Assembly: GCA_002900995.3 (NCBI GenBank)
Contig: CM035308.1
Coordinates: 744,001 to 808,000 of the forward strand
Source of the DNA: Ganoderma boninense
Taxonomy: Eukaryota > Basidiomycota > Agaricomycetes > Polyporales > Polyporaceae
Length of the DNA: 64,000 bases
Direction of reading: 5' to 3'
The notes beneath the pieces are model-generated. The model did not search any database and was not told the origin of the DNA. It saw only the letters and a list, made by a program, of their open reading frames with translations. Position numbers and translations under genes: made by a program. Below, piece by piece: positions 11,779-24,200 of this stretch (its first letter is position 1; each line of letters begins with the position of its first letter).

Positions 11779-13903
11779 CTAGTGTTCCGTCTCCTCCCAC
11801 GTCCTGCCCACGGTCTTGATCAAGTCGGCCTCGACGATCTTCTTGCCACTCGTGAAGTACCCCGCGGCGATCTTCGCATCAATCTCGACACGCGAGTCCG
11901 GGGGAAGTAGGTGGTCTGCAGATTCAGAGAGTGTGCGATCAGCGTAGCGGAGAAGAGCATTCACGTCAGTCAGAACGCACCGGGGATATCGTAGCGCCTC
12001 AGGATGGGGATGCCGGACTGCACGATAGCGTTGTATTTCCTGTAAACGCGCGAAGCGCGATCAGCCTCGCCTGCCGGGGCACACACCAGCACCAGCACTG
12101 GGCGTGCTCACATGTCGCTCATCGACACCATGTTGTCGATCTTCTTGATGCCGAACCAGTGCAGCACGTCGGGCATGAGGGCCTGGAACCGCATGTCCTT
12201 CACGCCCGCGATGAGCTCCGTCGCCTTGAAGTACTTGTCGCCGAGTCGCCGCCGCGCTTCCGGAGGTTGTACACGAGGTACCTGCAGGTGACCCCATCGT
12301 GAGCTCTGCTGCCGCACGGGCGCGAGGCGATGGAAATAAGTACGTACTTGGTCACCTCGCCAAGGGCACGGCCCTCCTTGCGGAAGTAGACGACGAGGCC
12401 GACGCCTCCGCGCTGGGCACCGCGGATACACTCCTCGATGGCGTAGGTGAGGTAGGGTTTACATGTGCAGATGTCAGAGCCGAAGACGTCAGATCCGTTG
12501 CCTGCGGGGTGCCGTTAGCTCGTGGCCGTCCATAACGGTGGATATATGCGCATACATTCGTCGTGAACACGCAAGGTGAGTTCCTTTGTTTCGTCCGACA
12601 GGAACGCAGGGTTTCCAACTGTTCTCGACAGCGCATTTAGCTCGGCGCCATTCACGAACGCAGGAGATGGGGGTAGAAAGAGGCACGTACAGATGTATGC
12701 AGTCAAGTTGCCGATTGGAGGGAGGAATACCTTGATGTCGGGCCGCGTAATAAGTTCGGGGTACATTCCTCCAGTGTCTTCGAAGAGCGCGCGACGGAGC
12801 AGGCCCTCAGAGCTTGCGTAAAACGTCCGTCAGCACGGCAGCTTTCACGGCAATAGAAGCAGCTCAAGGCCAGCTCAAAATAAAACTCACATGCCAAACC
12901 GCTCCGCGACGCCGGGGAGGTACCACACGGGCTCGACGGCCGCCTTGCTAATCCGGATCTCCACACCAGGATCCGCCGTGCTCTGCGACCCGTCCGCGTT
13001 GACGAGCGGGAGGCTCTTGAGCAGAATCTTGCCGTCAATCGTCAGGTCGCCCCGCGTGCGACCTCGTCGATCTCGCTGAGCTTCATATGTGCGCGGGTGA
13101 CGGCGATGCTCGGGCGCACGTCGAGGCCGAGCTCCTCGAGCTCGCGGCGGTACACCTGCGGCACGAGGTGGCCCCACGGGTCGAAGCTCACGATCTTGGT
13201 CGGGTCGCTCCACGCGGGCTGCGGCGGGACGGGGACCGCGGGCTCGGTCTTGGTGTAGTCGGGCTTGTGCGACGGGTCGAGCGTGCCCATCGCGATCGCG
13301 AGCGCGCGGTAGATCGAGTACGAGCCCGAGTGCGCGCCGAGCGCGTTGCGCTGCTTGATCGACGTCGGCAGGCGCGAGCAGATCACGGGCCCGCGCACGA
13401 CGGGGTCTGCGGCGCCCCATTGCAGCGGGTAGGGCGTGATGCCATGCTGGTCGGGGTAGGCTGGGCGCAGGGGCGTGGGTGGAAGGGGAAGTGGGGGGAG
13501 AGAAGGGGATACTTACTGGTGAGAAGGACGCGGGACGGGTACAGCGACCTCTCTCTCTCCTTCTCTTTGTCCTGGAGCGGACTGGTGACGGCTGGGGATG
13601 TAGAGGGCGAGACGGTGTTCTGGGGTAGTACGGTTGGCCCCTCGCTCGAGAGGACAGACACAGCGGCGTTACGAACTACAGGGATTGGTGTCCCTCGACT
13701 CGCAGGTGACGACGGCGTGCTTATCGCATCCTTATTGGTCAAAGCATCGACCTAGGGAAGTCGTGCAGTCAGAATCAAGTGCCGGGCACGGGTCGGTATG
13801 TTTCGGCTGAACTCACCTTGGCCTGGAGTGTCTGCTGGGAGACTTGGAGAGCCTGGAGCTGGGTGAGGATTTGGGTGAGGATGGCGTCAGACGAGGCAGA
13901 CAT
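11779..13903 (-). CDS. URC1: URC1-like GTP cyclohydrolase II family protein
   Basis: Homologue of GTP cyclohydrolase II (RibA) of the fungal URC1 type, which takes part in the uracil catabolism (URC) route rather than riboflavin synthesis. The N-terminal half has the family stretches SIKQRNALGAHSGSYSIYRA and AVTRAHMKLSEIDEVAR. The C-terminal half has the zinc site as C-x10-C-x-C in RVHDEC...DICTC, with an intron between its first cysteine codon positions, then the nucleotide-binding segment RGGVGLVVYFRKEGRALGE. The first exon (start 13903) codes a short MSASSDAIL... leader that looks like a coiled coil and is followed by a Ser/Pro-rich linker not usual in the yeast protein. One frame change occurs at the CCCC run 13050-13053 (GGGG on the coding strand), where one extra G restores the family sequence. 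It ends at 11779, about 185 bp from the end of the convergent Dicer gene. Confidence 0.88.
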
Positions 13904-14845
13904 GAGGGAGATGATTACTGTCGGACGATGGAGAGGAGGGCGTCAGGAATAAGCTATAAGAGTGGACGCAGGCGGCGCACGCCCTATCAGTGAGGCAGGC
14001 GTGCACCTGACGTCGGCCTAGCGGTGCGATGCCCATGATCGACCGCCCCCAGCCTTGCACGTCCGAATGCCCCGATGCCCATACCGCGCATAAATGTGTA
14101 CTGCAGCAACCATGCCGCAAACAGAGAAAGAGGTGGAATAGAGTGAATAAGACGTCGGGTTGGAATTGCTGGATCGCTCGCGCAAACATTGACAAGCGGG
14201 GTCATCATGCTCAGCACTAATTAACCTCCTCCTCAACGAGCGCTGAATGCAATCTGCCTTCAACCTAGCCTTCAGCCGTATCAATTATCATGATGTAGGT
14301 GCAAGGCAACACGAGGTCCCAAATCCTGCGTAAGCAGTAGTACAGGGTCCTCCCGACGACTTGCTTACCACTAGCATCCGCTACAATCACTCAGTGAGAT
14401 TCAGTTTCGTATTTAATATGAGGACGGCCAGCCCATACCCTCTGACATACTACTCGCGATCATCAGCGTTATAACTTTATCAATGCTTTTCATTATCCTC
14501 AAGGTCAGTCATAGAAATCGTTTCATCCCAATAAACAAATTTACTTCTCGAACCATACCATAGGTTTCGCGAATTATGATTGCTCCTAAAAGCGAGCAAC
14601 AGCTGCCTGGCATCGGTTCCTCCACGAGAAGCGACTCGATTCGAAACATGATTAGATCCTGGCCTCTCTTAAACCGCTCAAACTCAAGAGCGTACATCCG
14701 TTGAGTCTGTTCCGTACATCCGTTGAGTCTGTTCCGTACATCCGTTGAGTCTGTTCCTGCGGCGGTCGACATGACAAACGGAACGCGATAGGTCCTCATA
14801 CCATAAGGATATCCATCCAACCCATTTGTTTTCTAAACACGATGA
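13904..14845. other. intergenic with a small minisatellite
   Basis: No supported gene. Short frames at 13987-14220 and 14509-14820 match nothing recognisable. The stretch holds the three-copy 22-bp tandem repeat listed separately. Confidence 0.45.
14691..14756. repeat. 22-bp tandem repeat, three perfect copies
   Basis: Three identical 22-bp units at 14691-14712, 14713-14734 and 14735-14756. Each unit begins CGTACATCCG and ends CTGTTC. The unit length is not a multiple of three, so this is not a repeated peptide in one frame. Perfect identity implies recent expansion. Confidence 0.95.
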
Positions 14846-15709
14846 CTAGATTCGGATTCGCCGCCACTCTGACCGTTTTGAAAGGCATCTATAGAGCCAA
14901 CAGAGCACTCCAGCAATAGCTGCGAAGACAGCCCAAATTCTTCTTGCGCAGGACGCTGTTGCTCCACGGCCAGAAGAGGGTTCACGGATCCCGACCCCTG
15001 GCAGAAGAAGGGAATCCACATCTCTGCGTACAGCAGGCCACGGTCCCGCCTCCAAGTCGATGAGGTCCTCGGTGGGGCTATCCAATATCGTCGACTCGGT
15101 CGGCGACTGCACCGTCACGCGAACAGATTCCGAGTCCGTCTCCGAGTAGGAGCGTCCGGGATACGGCGGCTCGAAGTCTGAGGCGGAGTACGTGGAAGGG
15201 CTGTGGAGGGGCGCGCCATAGACCAACGGTGCATTGTCCCAAAATCCATATTGCGGCCCCGTATGATTATACTGGGGTGCAGGGTTCTGGTTAGGAACGG
15301 TGCCATCATCCGGGTCCCTGGCATAGCTTCCTGGCGCCACCGAGAATGGCTGAGGAAACAGAGTCGCTGGGTTGAACGACTGTGGGGCATAGGTGGGGAC
15401 CTGGATGGGCCCCGGGGTCCAGTACGGCACATGTCCGTAAAACGCCACCGGAACGTTGGGGCCCACCGCAGGTGATCCAGAGCCACTGAGGGAGGTAGGT
15501 TGAGGAAGAAAGAATGGAGGAGCATGAAGATAGGAAGGAAGATGGTATTGGGGAATGAGCGGCGGTGGCCAGAGCCCGCTAGGGGCGGCCGGTGCGGCGC
15601 AGACTTTGCATAACCGATGACTGGCCGGCACGAGGTTGGCTCTGCACTTCTCGCACCATTGTCCCCCGGTCTCAGTTGTAGGGAGCTCAGAAGACGAGCA
15701 CGGTTGCAT
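14846..15709 (-). CDS. proline-rich protein with C-terminal membrane anchor
   Basis: I do not recognise this protein. The frame from the ATG at 15709 codes about 287 residues. A paired-cysteine motif near the N terminus (CEKCRANL...CKVC) could bind zinc. A long Pro/Ser/Tyr-rich middle follows (PPFFLPQP, PYWTPGPIQVP), then an acidic LIDLEAGPW segment. A hydrophobic helix near the end (IWAVFAAIAGVLCWLYRCL) is followed by a short basic tail, which suggests a tail-anchored membrane protein with the bulk in the cytosol. The open frame extends upstream to 15814 without an ATG. Another coding-like frame at about 15825-15948 (LEALEECGAFRRYKKDD) would join it if one base changed in the run at 15815-15825. 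The true 5' end is therefore uncertain. Confidence 0.55.
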   Translation of the reverse strand: MQPCSSSELPTTETGGQWCEKCRANLVPASHRLCKVCAAPAAPSGLWPPPLIPQYHLPSYLHAPPFFLPQPTSLSGSGSPAVGPNVPVAFYGHVPYWTPGPIQVPTYAPQSFNPATLFPQPFSVAPGSYARDPDDGTVPNQNPAPQYNHTGPQYGFWDNAPLVYGAPLHSPSTYSASDFEPPYPGRSYSETDSESVRVTVQSPTESTILDSPTEDLIDLEAGPWPAVRRDVDSLLLPGVGIREPSSGRGATASCARRIWAVFAAIAGVLCWLYRCLSKRSEWRRIRI

Positions 15710-16995
15710 GCCGATCTTGCGGCTCGTGGAGCCTTGGGGTGATACCGAGGATAATGACTGCGCGAAGGTTGGCAGCTTCGAAGGGCGTGTAGATGGCCGT
15801 AGTCGTCGTACCAAGGGGATTTTTTATCATCCTTCTTATACCGACGAAAGGCGCCACACTCTTCTAGCGCTTCAAGACAAAACTGTCGTAGACAATCATC
15901 ATATACTGACAACAGTCCGGAACCCGGATATCCCTTCACAAAAAGCAAGTGCTACACGCACCTTCCTCTAACCGCCTCTTGCGGTCGTCGAAATCCCGGT
16001 GGGCTCGGAAATCCTGAGATGACCACGCCAGACGAAGTACTGGGGCAAGCCTCGCCTCAGCGGTGTGCGGAAATTTTGAAGTCTATATTCTACACGTTTA
16101 GCCTAAAAGGGATGAATACTGCATGCCTTCACGCATGCACGGCAGTCGAGCCACCGGCCACTCAACTTGAACCAGTGGAGCTCAAGTTGTGGCGGCTGAG
16201 TCGGATATCGATATCCTAAATATGTTTGAATCATGATATATCTACATGTCCAGAAAGGTTACATATCTACAAGGCGTGTCAGTCTCGCCCAGATATCGTA
16301 CACGATCCATGTATTTGGTGTAGAGTAGCTGGGTTTCAAAACACACCTACGTCTGAAACTCATGGATCCAATGGAGGCTGTTATGTCACCAGTTGACGCC
16401 CTGAAGACCCGGATTGACTGAGTCATGCCGCATTGTCCGCCATTTACTTCTGTTTGAACCTTCAAGCTTCGGATGGCGAGCAGATATCTGAACATATCTC
16501 AGAGTCGTGAGGCAGATGAGGGGTTGTCGAGAAGGGAGTGGGAACCGCGCCACAACCTCCACTTGGGCGCTTGTATTACCTTAAATAGCGTCCGGAGTTT
16601 CTCGGGCCGGTTATCCTGAAGTGGCGTTCCCATCGGTCTGCCATCCAGCCTGAGCCTCATCCACGTCCTTCCTTCTGATCGGCCACTACGCCCCTCCTTA
16701 CTTATCGCGCCTCCTCCTGCGAACACGGATGAACTGCCCACGAGCCACACACGCACGGCAATGTGTCGGAAAGGCGTAAGGTATCTATCTCATTACAAAT
16801 ACACAATGGGTCGTCACAGCTCATGACACAGCATGTACGTATACAAACGCGTGCGGTCCATACTTACTGTAACCTATCGTATCGTCGACCCAGGGCGTTG
16901 CGAATCAATCGATGCGGCTACACGCATGAGCGCTGAGAGAGGCATACAGTAACTCGGGGGTTTCGGTTTTCGCGCCACCACGCTCAAGACGCGGC
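15710..16995. other. mostly gene-free stretch
   Basis: Apart from the possible 5' extension of the membrane-anchored protein (15825-15948), no gene was recognised. Frames at 16259-16495 and 16499-16756 are short and unlike any family I know. Confidence 0.4.
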
Positions 16996-19297
16996 CTAGA
17001 CGGGCTCAGGGGTGCTCCGCTTCTCGTCGACCTGCAAGCTGCCAGGCCTCGAGCCGACCTCGCGCACCTCGTCCTCGAGCTCGCCGCGTCCGCCAGCCCT
17101 CCTCGAACGCCGTCTTGTGCTTCTCGAAGTGCGCGCCGTAGTTTTCGGGCCCGATGACCGTCACGACGAGGATGAACGCGGCGACGACGCCGATCAGGAT
17201 GCCCTGCACCTTCGCGTAGTCCGACACGACGACGAGCTGGCCCATCGCGTTCCGGATCGTCGTGTGCAGGTTCTTCGCGCCGGCTGAGTGGCGCGAGCGC
17301 GACGTGGGAGGGAGGGAAGGGGAGAAGGCACGCAGATCCATCAGCAAAATGCGCGAAGAAACAGCCAGACGGAGATAACGACTCACTGGCTTCGATTTGC
17401 GCAGATGCCGAAGAGACCATCTGTCGACCAGAACGCGCATACAGTCAGTTCGACCCGCCCGTGCCGGCACCTACTCATGAAAACTCACGTTACCGAGCTG
17501 GTAAGCGACACCGGGGAAGGTAGCGCGGAAGGCCGGTGGCGAAATTTCTGCGAGCTGGATGGGAATCTGCAAGGCAAGGACACAGGACGGTGAGACGTGT
17601 CCTCCGTGCGCGCAGAAGACATGTCAGCTTACCACTCCCCAGGCACCCTGCACGCCGAACTGGATGCAGAAGGCACCTGCGGCAAGCGCGCCGAAGCTTG
17701 TCGGCAGGATCCAGAGCGGGATGAACGCGCCAGTGAGGAGAACGAAGATGCTAAATGCGGAACGTCAGCGAAGCACGCGGAGATGAAGAACAGGACGCAG
17801 GTGTACATGATCGTCAGGCGACGGCCGATGTACTGACTGACCCAACCAGCAATAGCTCCTCCTCTGTAGCCGCACCATTCAGTATGCCGAATCGCAACTC
17901 AATCCTACAGCAGAAACTCACGCAATAGCACCCTAGAAGACAAATGGCGGTGAGCGCGGGTTTCCGAAACCATTCACAGTGCAGGACTCACGCAGTTGCC
18001 AATAATAGTTGCGACGGTGGCATTGTGGTCGGAGAAGAGCTTGGCATCCTTGAGGTACGTGGGGTACAAATCTTGCGATCCGTGCGAGAGGAAATTGAAG
18101 CCTGTGATATGATGTCCCAATCAGGATCCCCTCCTACAGGCCCGGCACTAGTGACGCCAACGGCATCCCGCAGCGGCGGAATGCCAGAACAGAACAGGCA
18201 CGCACCAGTCATGAGCAGACGGCGTAGATGCACAGAAGCCAGTGGCGCTTGAGCATCTGTCCAGTCTCGTGGAGGAAGACACGCGTCTTGTTCGTCGTCG
18301 TCTCGCCGCGTGCGCGCTGCGCCTCCTTGGCGCGGATGAAGACCTCGCTCTCGGGCAGGAGGACGCGGACGAACGCCGAGAACGCGGAGAGGCCGGCCGC
18401 GCACCAGAAGAGCGAGCGCCAGGTCTCCGACGTCTCTGGCACGAGTGTCAGGTTGATGACGGCGGCGAGCAGATAGCCGACGGCGTAGCCCTGCTGCAGG
18501 ACGCCAGACGCCAGGCCACGGAGCTCGACGGGCAGGTTCTCGAGCGCGGTGGATGCTGCGAGGCCCCAGATGCCGCCCATCGTGATGCCGAAGAGCGAGC
18601 GGAGGGCGAGGAACTGCTTGAAGGTTTGGACGAAGCCGGCACCGAGCTCGAGGACGGCAATGAGGACGAGGTTGACGACGAGGGGCCATTTGCGGCCGTA
18701 CCGGTCAGAGACGATACCGAAGATGACCTGTGCAGAACGCAGAACGCAATCAGCTTCCAGCGTATCTGCCAATGAAGTTTTCAGCAAAACGGTCACTCAC
18801 TGCTCCGACAGAGCGGAAGAGGAGGGTGAGCGTGATGGCGGTCGTCTTGGCAGATTGGTATATGGTTAGCTTACGCGCTACGCTGACAGATGACCGGGAC
18901 GTACGATGTCGCTCGGGCTGCTCTTGTGGAACTGTGTCTGCAGCCTTGACACGGAGAGGGAGACGGAGAAGAAGTCGATGGCGTCGCACGTCCATGCAAG
19001 CCAACTGTTCATTCATGTTGTGTCGGGCGAATAGCCGAGATATGCGGAGGGAAGATTAGCTATCGGTCACGATCGAGCCAGGCCCCTTCCCTTCGTGCGC
19101 GGGCGCAATGGGGGAGCCAGAGCGGGGGGCTGTGGGGCAAGGGGGTGTCGTATGCCAAGAACGAAGAGACGTACCCAGACCAGAAGTGGCCCCATTGGAC
19201 CCATGTCAAGCTCCCGAGGGCCTCGAGGAGGGGGCGGCCCTCGACGCGCTTTTCGCGGCGGGGAACGAGGTTGCGTATGAAAATAGGGGGGAGACAT
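16996..19297 (-). CDS. JEN-type monocarboxylate transporter (MFS)
   Basis: Plasma-membrane proton symporter of the major facilitator superfamily, close to the yeast lactate/pyruvate permease Jen1. The decisive motif is NFLSHGSQDLYPT, which fits the JEN signature NXX[S/T]HX[S/T]QDXXXT. The MFS loop signature SDRYGRK follows helix 2, and about ten further hydrophobic helices are visible. The C-terminal IGPENYGAHFEKHKTAFEEG segment is typical. The exons run from a WVQWGHFWSG exon near 19200, through WLAWTCDAIDFFSVSLSVSR near 19000, to the long exon 18211-18721 and several short exons down to about 17000. One base is missing near 18216-18222, where AVLLMTGF is expected. At the proposed start (19295-19297) the C6 run at 19286-19291 needs one base fewer to join the next exon, so the start is tentative. 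The last residues are also frame-uncertain: the stop is at 17006 in one frame and 16996 in another. Confidence 0.85.
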
Positions 19298-21281
19298 CGT
19301 ACGCGGCGTCGACGGGAGGATGGCTGTGAGGCAAGCCTGGGGGAGGAGGGACTCGAGGAGGGGGACCAACGCTCAGCCGTCGAGAGGCTGGCAAAGAGCC
19401 ATGGCAGGCTATATACTCTCCCCGCGGGCATCTGCGAACATGCATATTTGTGTGAGAACTCGAGGTCATCTCTGATGGATGTTCTCTTTTGGCGAGCGTC
19501 CTTCTGCGTAAAAGGCAAGCGCAATGGCGTCTCCCCGCGTACCTGGCCCAAATCCCTTCACGTGTCCCCGCGGGGGTCACTCCCAGTGCGGGGCCCAGGG
19601 CTTCTCCGGACCTTCCTCCCGCCACCGGCATTGCCATACGCGTCCCCGCACGTCCCCGCCCCGCTCAACCCGCCCCCTCCCCGCTCTTCCAACAACGCCT
19701 GGAGGCTGTCCACCTGCGGACTCGTCTTCCCCACCCCGCCGGCTCAGAAGCAGAATCTCTACCGACGAGCATCTTTCCATACGCCCTGAAACAGCATGTG
19801 TACGATTTGCTGCCCTGTGACCCCCCGGAGCGCGTTCTGGATCTCATAACGACCTCCCCGGACGATTTCCTAAACATTTTTGCTCCGTGTCCCGGCCTCC
19901 GGAAGTCTAACCTCGAGAACAGGGCCGAACATCCTGGTGGCGTCGCATCCGGCGCGACAGTTCGGCCGCACATCGGCCGCCCCCCCTTGTTGGAGCCATG
20001 CCCCCCCGCCGCGTAGCAACATACAGAGCACTGGTACGCGATCGAAAATTTCGTGACTTATACCGAGTGCGATGGTAAAGGCCGTCGGTGTACGCCTTCA
20101 TCGATAAGTATTGTGGAGAAGTCTTCGGGCTCGAGGCACTGACGTAGCCGCAACTACCACCGCTCTCCGGAGGAAGCTCCTGACTGTGTAAAATGTCTCG
20201 TCGGCCCTTCGTCCGTGACGGATCTCGAGCGTATTTCAATTTCCGCGCCTGTCCGAAAAATTCAAAGACCTGGGGCTGGGAGGACAGAAGAAGCCGGCCA
20301 CCATCTTCACCGTTTTTCAAAGCGCTCGAATCTTCGTCGACGTGACTACTCACGAGACGAACGGGTGGACTCGACATATCAGCGCCTTGTCCTAGCTACG
20401 CAACGCTGAAGGTTAGACTTCTGACCAGACGACGTCATTGTCAAACCTAAACACAACACAGCCAAGAGCTACGTACGTACTCCCGGATCGCCCTCGGGTC
20501 AGGTATGGCGATGTGTCCTGAATGGGGAAGGGCACAATACAAAAAGAAACGAAATGCTGTGCTCCGTGACGACGCAGTGATATGTATCATGGACGGTCAG
20601 CATCCAGCGACAGACGGAGGAGTTCTGAGCGAGACCGGCTCAAATAATATTCTTCGGACGGCTCATGATGCACGGCCCCAGGATGCCGTCGGGCGTCGGG
20701 TGCCGTCTCCGCAGTTGAGTTCTACTTATCTTCACTGTGTAAAAGATGTCGTGGTCCGCTCGTGGAAGGAAGCGTCGCCAAAGTAGTGCCCGCTGTTCGG
20801 TGTCTAAGTATAGGTCATTTACTTCACAGAAACAGGATTCCTGGGAAGAGGAGGACGCTGTGCGACGGCTCGAGACCGTAGCGGGAAGATAACCATGTCT
20901 TCCGACTGACTGTCACCATCTCTCGAAGATGGGCTCCACAGATCTCGCAGCTATCCGATGCATTAGAAAAGGCCAGAAGCCAAGAAATCAGTTACGATCG
21001 ATGAAGGAATCCGACGCTCTCGAGCTTGGTGGAGGAGAGGTCGGTCGGGGAAGTACGAGAAGCACAACGAAGCTTGGGAAGCCTGAGCAAGCCGACCGGC
21101 GACCGTTGTCGGAATACCAACGGGACCTCCGGGCCGGAGCGATCGACGGACGGGACGCTGCAAATGTCCGGTCTTCTTCGAGTCTCGAGTCTCGCCAGGC
21201 TGTACATTCGGCCGACGATGATGAACTGGAAAAACAAAAATTACGGCGTACCCCACCGTATGTACCTTACTGCCGTAAGGA
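19298..21281. other. long gene-free stretch
   Basis: Upstream of the transporter and downstream of the acetyltransferase gene. The part at 19490-20000 is very C-rich and stays open in several frames at once, which is what skewed composition gives and not evidence of a gene. No RNA gene or transposon feature was recognised. Confidence 0.4.
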
Positions 21282-24200
21282 TCACCGCGCCTTGGTCTTC
21301 TTCATGCTCCTCCTCGCCTTCTTATCTCCGCTGCCGCCTTTCTCCTTCTCCATCCCTGCGCCCTCCGCTTTCCGCTTCTGCCCCGCAACCGCTGCGGACT
21401 TGACGGAGACGAGTGTCGACTTGCCCTGCGCCCCAGACGTAGAGAGCTTTGCGACCTGAGCCTCAGCCGTGCTCCAGTCTGCAGCCCCGTCGTTGATCGC
21501 GTACCTGTGTGTGGACAACGTGTGCGAGCATGTCACATCCCGCGGTGGGCCAAGGTCAGCCTAGGTCCCGTGTAAGAGCGGATGAAAGTGACGACGGATG
21601 AGATGGGTGGGAAGCAGCAAATGCAAATGCAGGAAAATATGCCACAGACAGAACGAGACGATCAATCAGGCGGCTGAAGCATAAAGCCGACGTACGCGAT
21701 GGGGTCCGCGCAGCGAGTGGAGGCCAAGCCTAGCCAAGCTCGCCGAGCACGTCCCCCCGCGGGGCCCCGCGACCGACCCCACCCCTCCCCACCCGCGACG
21801 CAGAAGGATGCGGAGGCGGATGAACGGTCCCGAACCACCATCTCCAGATCTCATACAAGATGAATAGAAGCGGGAGTAGGAACACCCAAGAACGCCAAGC
21901 ACTCGGGCACACAACCAAACGTCGGCGCTCCAGCACAGCACAGCGCTCGAGGCAGAGGGAGAAGAACGGAAGAGCTCGAGCCCGAACGAACGAACGAACA
22001 CTCACTTTGTCAGGTCGAGCGCGTCGATCATCGCGCGCTGCTTCTCCCTTCAGCGCGCGCGCAGCCTCGTCGCCCGCCTCCTCGAGCTCCTCCTCGAGCG
22101 GCGTCTCGAGCGGCCTGAACTCCGCCACCGCCTTCTTCTTCGCAGCACCCTCCACGGCGTCCGTGGCGGCGTCCGTGCGCGGCGGTCGGGGATCGTCGCG
22201 CTGATCGCCTCCTTCTGCACGTCCAGCAGCCTCTTGCTGATCTTCTTGACGACCTTGACGAACAGCGCGAGCGCCTGCGACACAGGCAGGCTCAGCTCCG
22301 CCTCGACCTCCTCGATCGTCTTGCGCTGCAGCCCGAGCGCGAGCAGGATCGAGCTCTGCACCGCGCTCAGGCGCACGTCCTGCGCCCAGGCGCCGCTCGA
22401 AGTACAGCTGGCCCACGGCCGGCAGGAGGTCCATGACGACGTGGTAGTCGAGCTGGTTGTTCGCGTACGAGTCGAGCCGCTTCAGGTCGAACGGGGAGAG
22501 GAGGACGGAGAGCTCGGAGGACACGAGCGCGCGCGCGGGGTCCTCGTCGAGCTTCTTCACGCCGGCGTTCGCGGCTTCGAGGATGCTGAGCGCGGTGACG
22601 CTGCCGAACTCGCGGAACTTGAAGGAGAGGAGGTTCAAGAAGCGTCTCCGGAAATCTGGACACAGATTCTCGTTAGCTAGCATTCCACGAATAGAATGGC
22701 AGTGAAAATGAAGCACCCTTCGCGAACTCGCTGAGCCACTCCAGCTCGCCCTCTGTCGACGAATTCAAGCCGCGGACCATGACGCACGTATGCTCGCCCT
22801 GTTAGCTCGCTCTGCGTCTGTCGGAGGTACAGTGGGATGTATCCTGCGCGTTTCCAGAACCTGTGGAAGATCGTCAGCTGCGACAGACACATGCAGCCCT
22901 TGCGACGGGTGCAAATACCTCAAGAGCTGTGGTGTCAGACCATAGGAGACACCGAGGTAGTCCAGCGTTTCAGGTTTACGTTCAGACAGACGTTGCAGAA
23001 GGGGTGGCATCGCCGTCGGCGCGCGGACCTTGGGCTCGTCCGTAAGAAGAGTCGTATCCTACCGTACATCGAAAAACGCCAATCAGTCCCAAACGAAAAC
23101 GAATCGACACAACACACAGTCGGCAGCGGCAGTTGGCGGGACACACACCTCGTCGAAGTTCGCCGGGTCCGGATACGACTGCTCCGCCTCCATCGCGCCC
23201 TCCCCGACGTCGAAGTACTCCCCGCTGAAGTACGCGTTGAGCGCCTGCAGCGCGCGGGCCCCGTAGCCCATGTTCGCGTAGTCGGGGTGCGTCGCGATGC
23301 GCACGACGCGCGCGCCCGAGAGCATCGCGAACTTGCTCTCCTGGAACTGCTGCGCGACGAGCCAGGGGATCATGTCGCCCCCGCGCGGAAGCCGCGGCTG
23401 AGCCCGTCCATGATCGCCTGGCGCGAGATGCTGCCCTCGAGCGCGACCTGGAGGACGACGAGCGGCTCGGGCAGGTGCGTCTCGTCGGCGGCGAGCGGCG
23501 GGAGGAGGACGAAGAGGTGGTGCGCGGGCGCGTCGGAGAGCAGCTGGAGGTCGTTTGGCTGGTTCTTGTAGTGCGACGCGACGTAGAGCGCCATCATGCG
23601 CTGGAGGAAGACCTCGGACGCGGGGTGGAAGCTGAAGAGCGTGTCGCGCGAGACGTAGAAGAGCTCGCACTTGCTCGGGTGCGGGCAGCTCATGTGCGTC
23701 TGCCGCGGGAGGATCGTCGCGTCGAGGCAGAGGAGGCTATTCAGCCACTTCTCGACCTTGTCCTCCGGGGCGTAACGGATGGGTGTGTCGAGCTTGACCT
23801 CGCGGAGGGTGCGTGCTTTTGGGGGCGCTTTCGTAAGCGGCTTTTTGGAGGACGAGGAAGCGGTCGCTGCATCGTCCTCGGAGGTGGCGGCATTTTTAGT
23901 CAGAGAGGGTCGGGTACTTTCACGTAGTTGCTGGATGAGTTTGAGGGAGAGTGAGCGGCCGGTACCCTCGTAGCCGTTGATGGTCGAAGCCATGAACACA
24001 AGGTAGGGACCCATGAGATTGCGGACGAGGGGAAGTGGAATGGCTGCAGCCTCGTCAATGATCACGAGTTCTGCCTGACCGAGGACATGTGCATCTTGTG
24101 ATTGGATATACTATATGCGCTGCTGAGATGTGCACGAAACAAGATATGTCAAAAGTACTGACCTGGATAGTCTGTCTATGATTCCTGAATACGTTCACGC

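Noticed and set aside
19489..20016. 175-codon plus-strand open frame
   Set aside because: Very C-rich DNA leaves several frames open at once. The protein is Pro/Ala/Arg-biased and matches nothing known.
21985..22003. Short CGAA repeat run as a functional element
   Set aside because: Only about four copies inside an intron-like gap of KRE33; a trivial microsatellite.
22885..23571. 244-codon plus-strand frame opposite the KRE33 gene
   Set aside because: Antisense shadow; the minus strand carries the conserved acetyltransferase domain.
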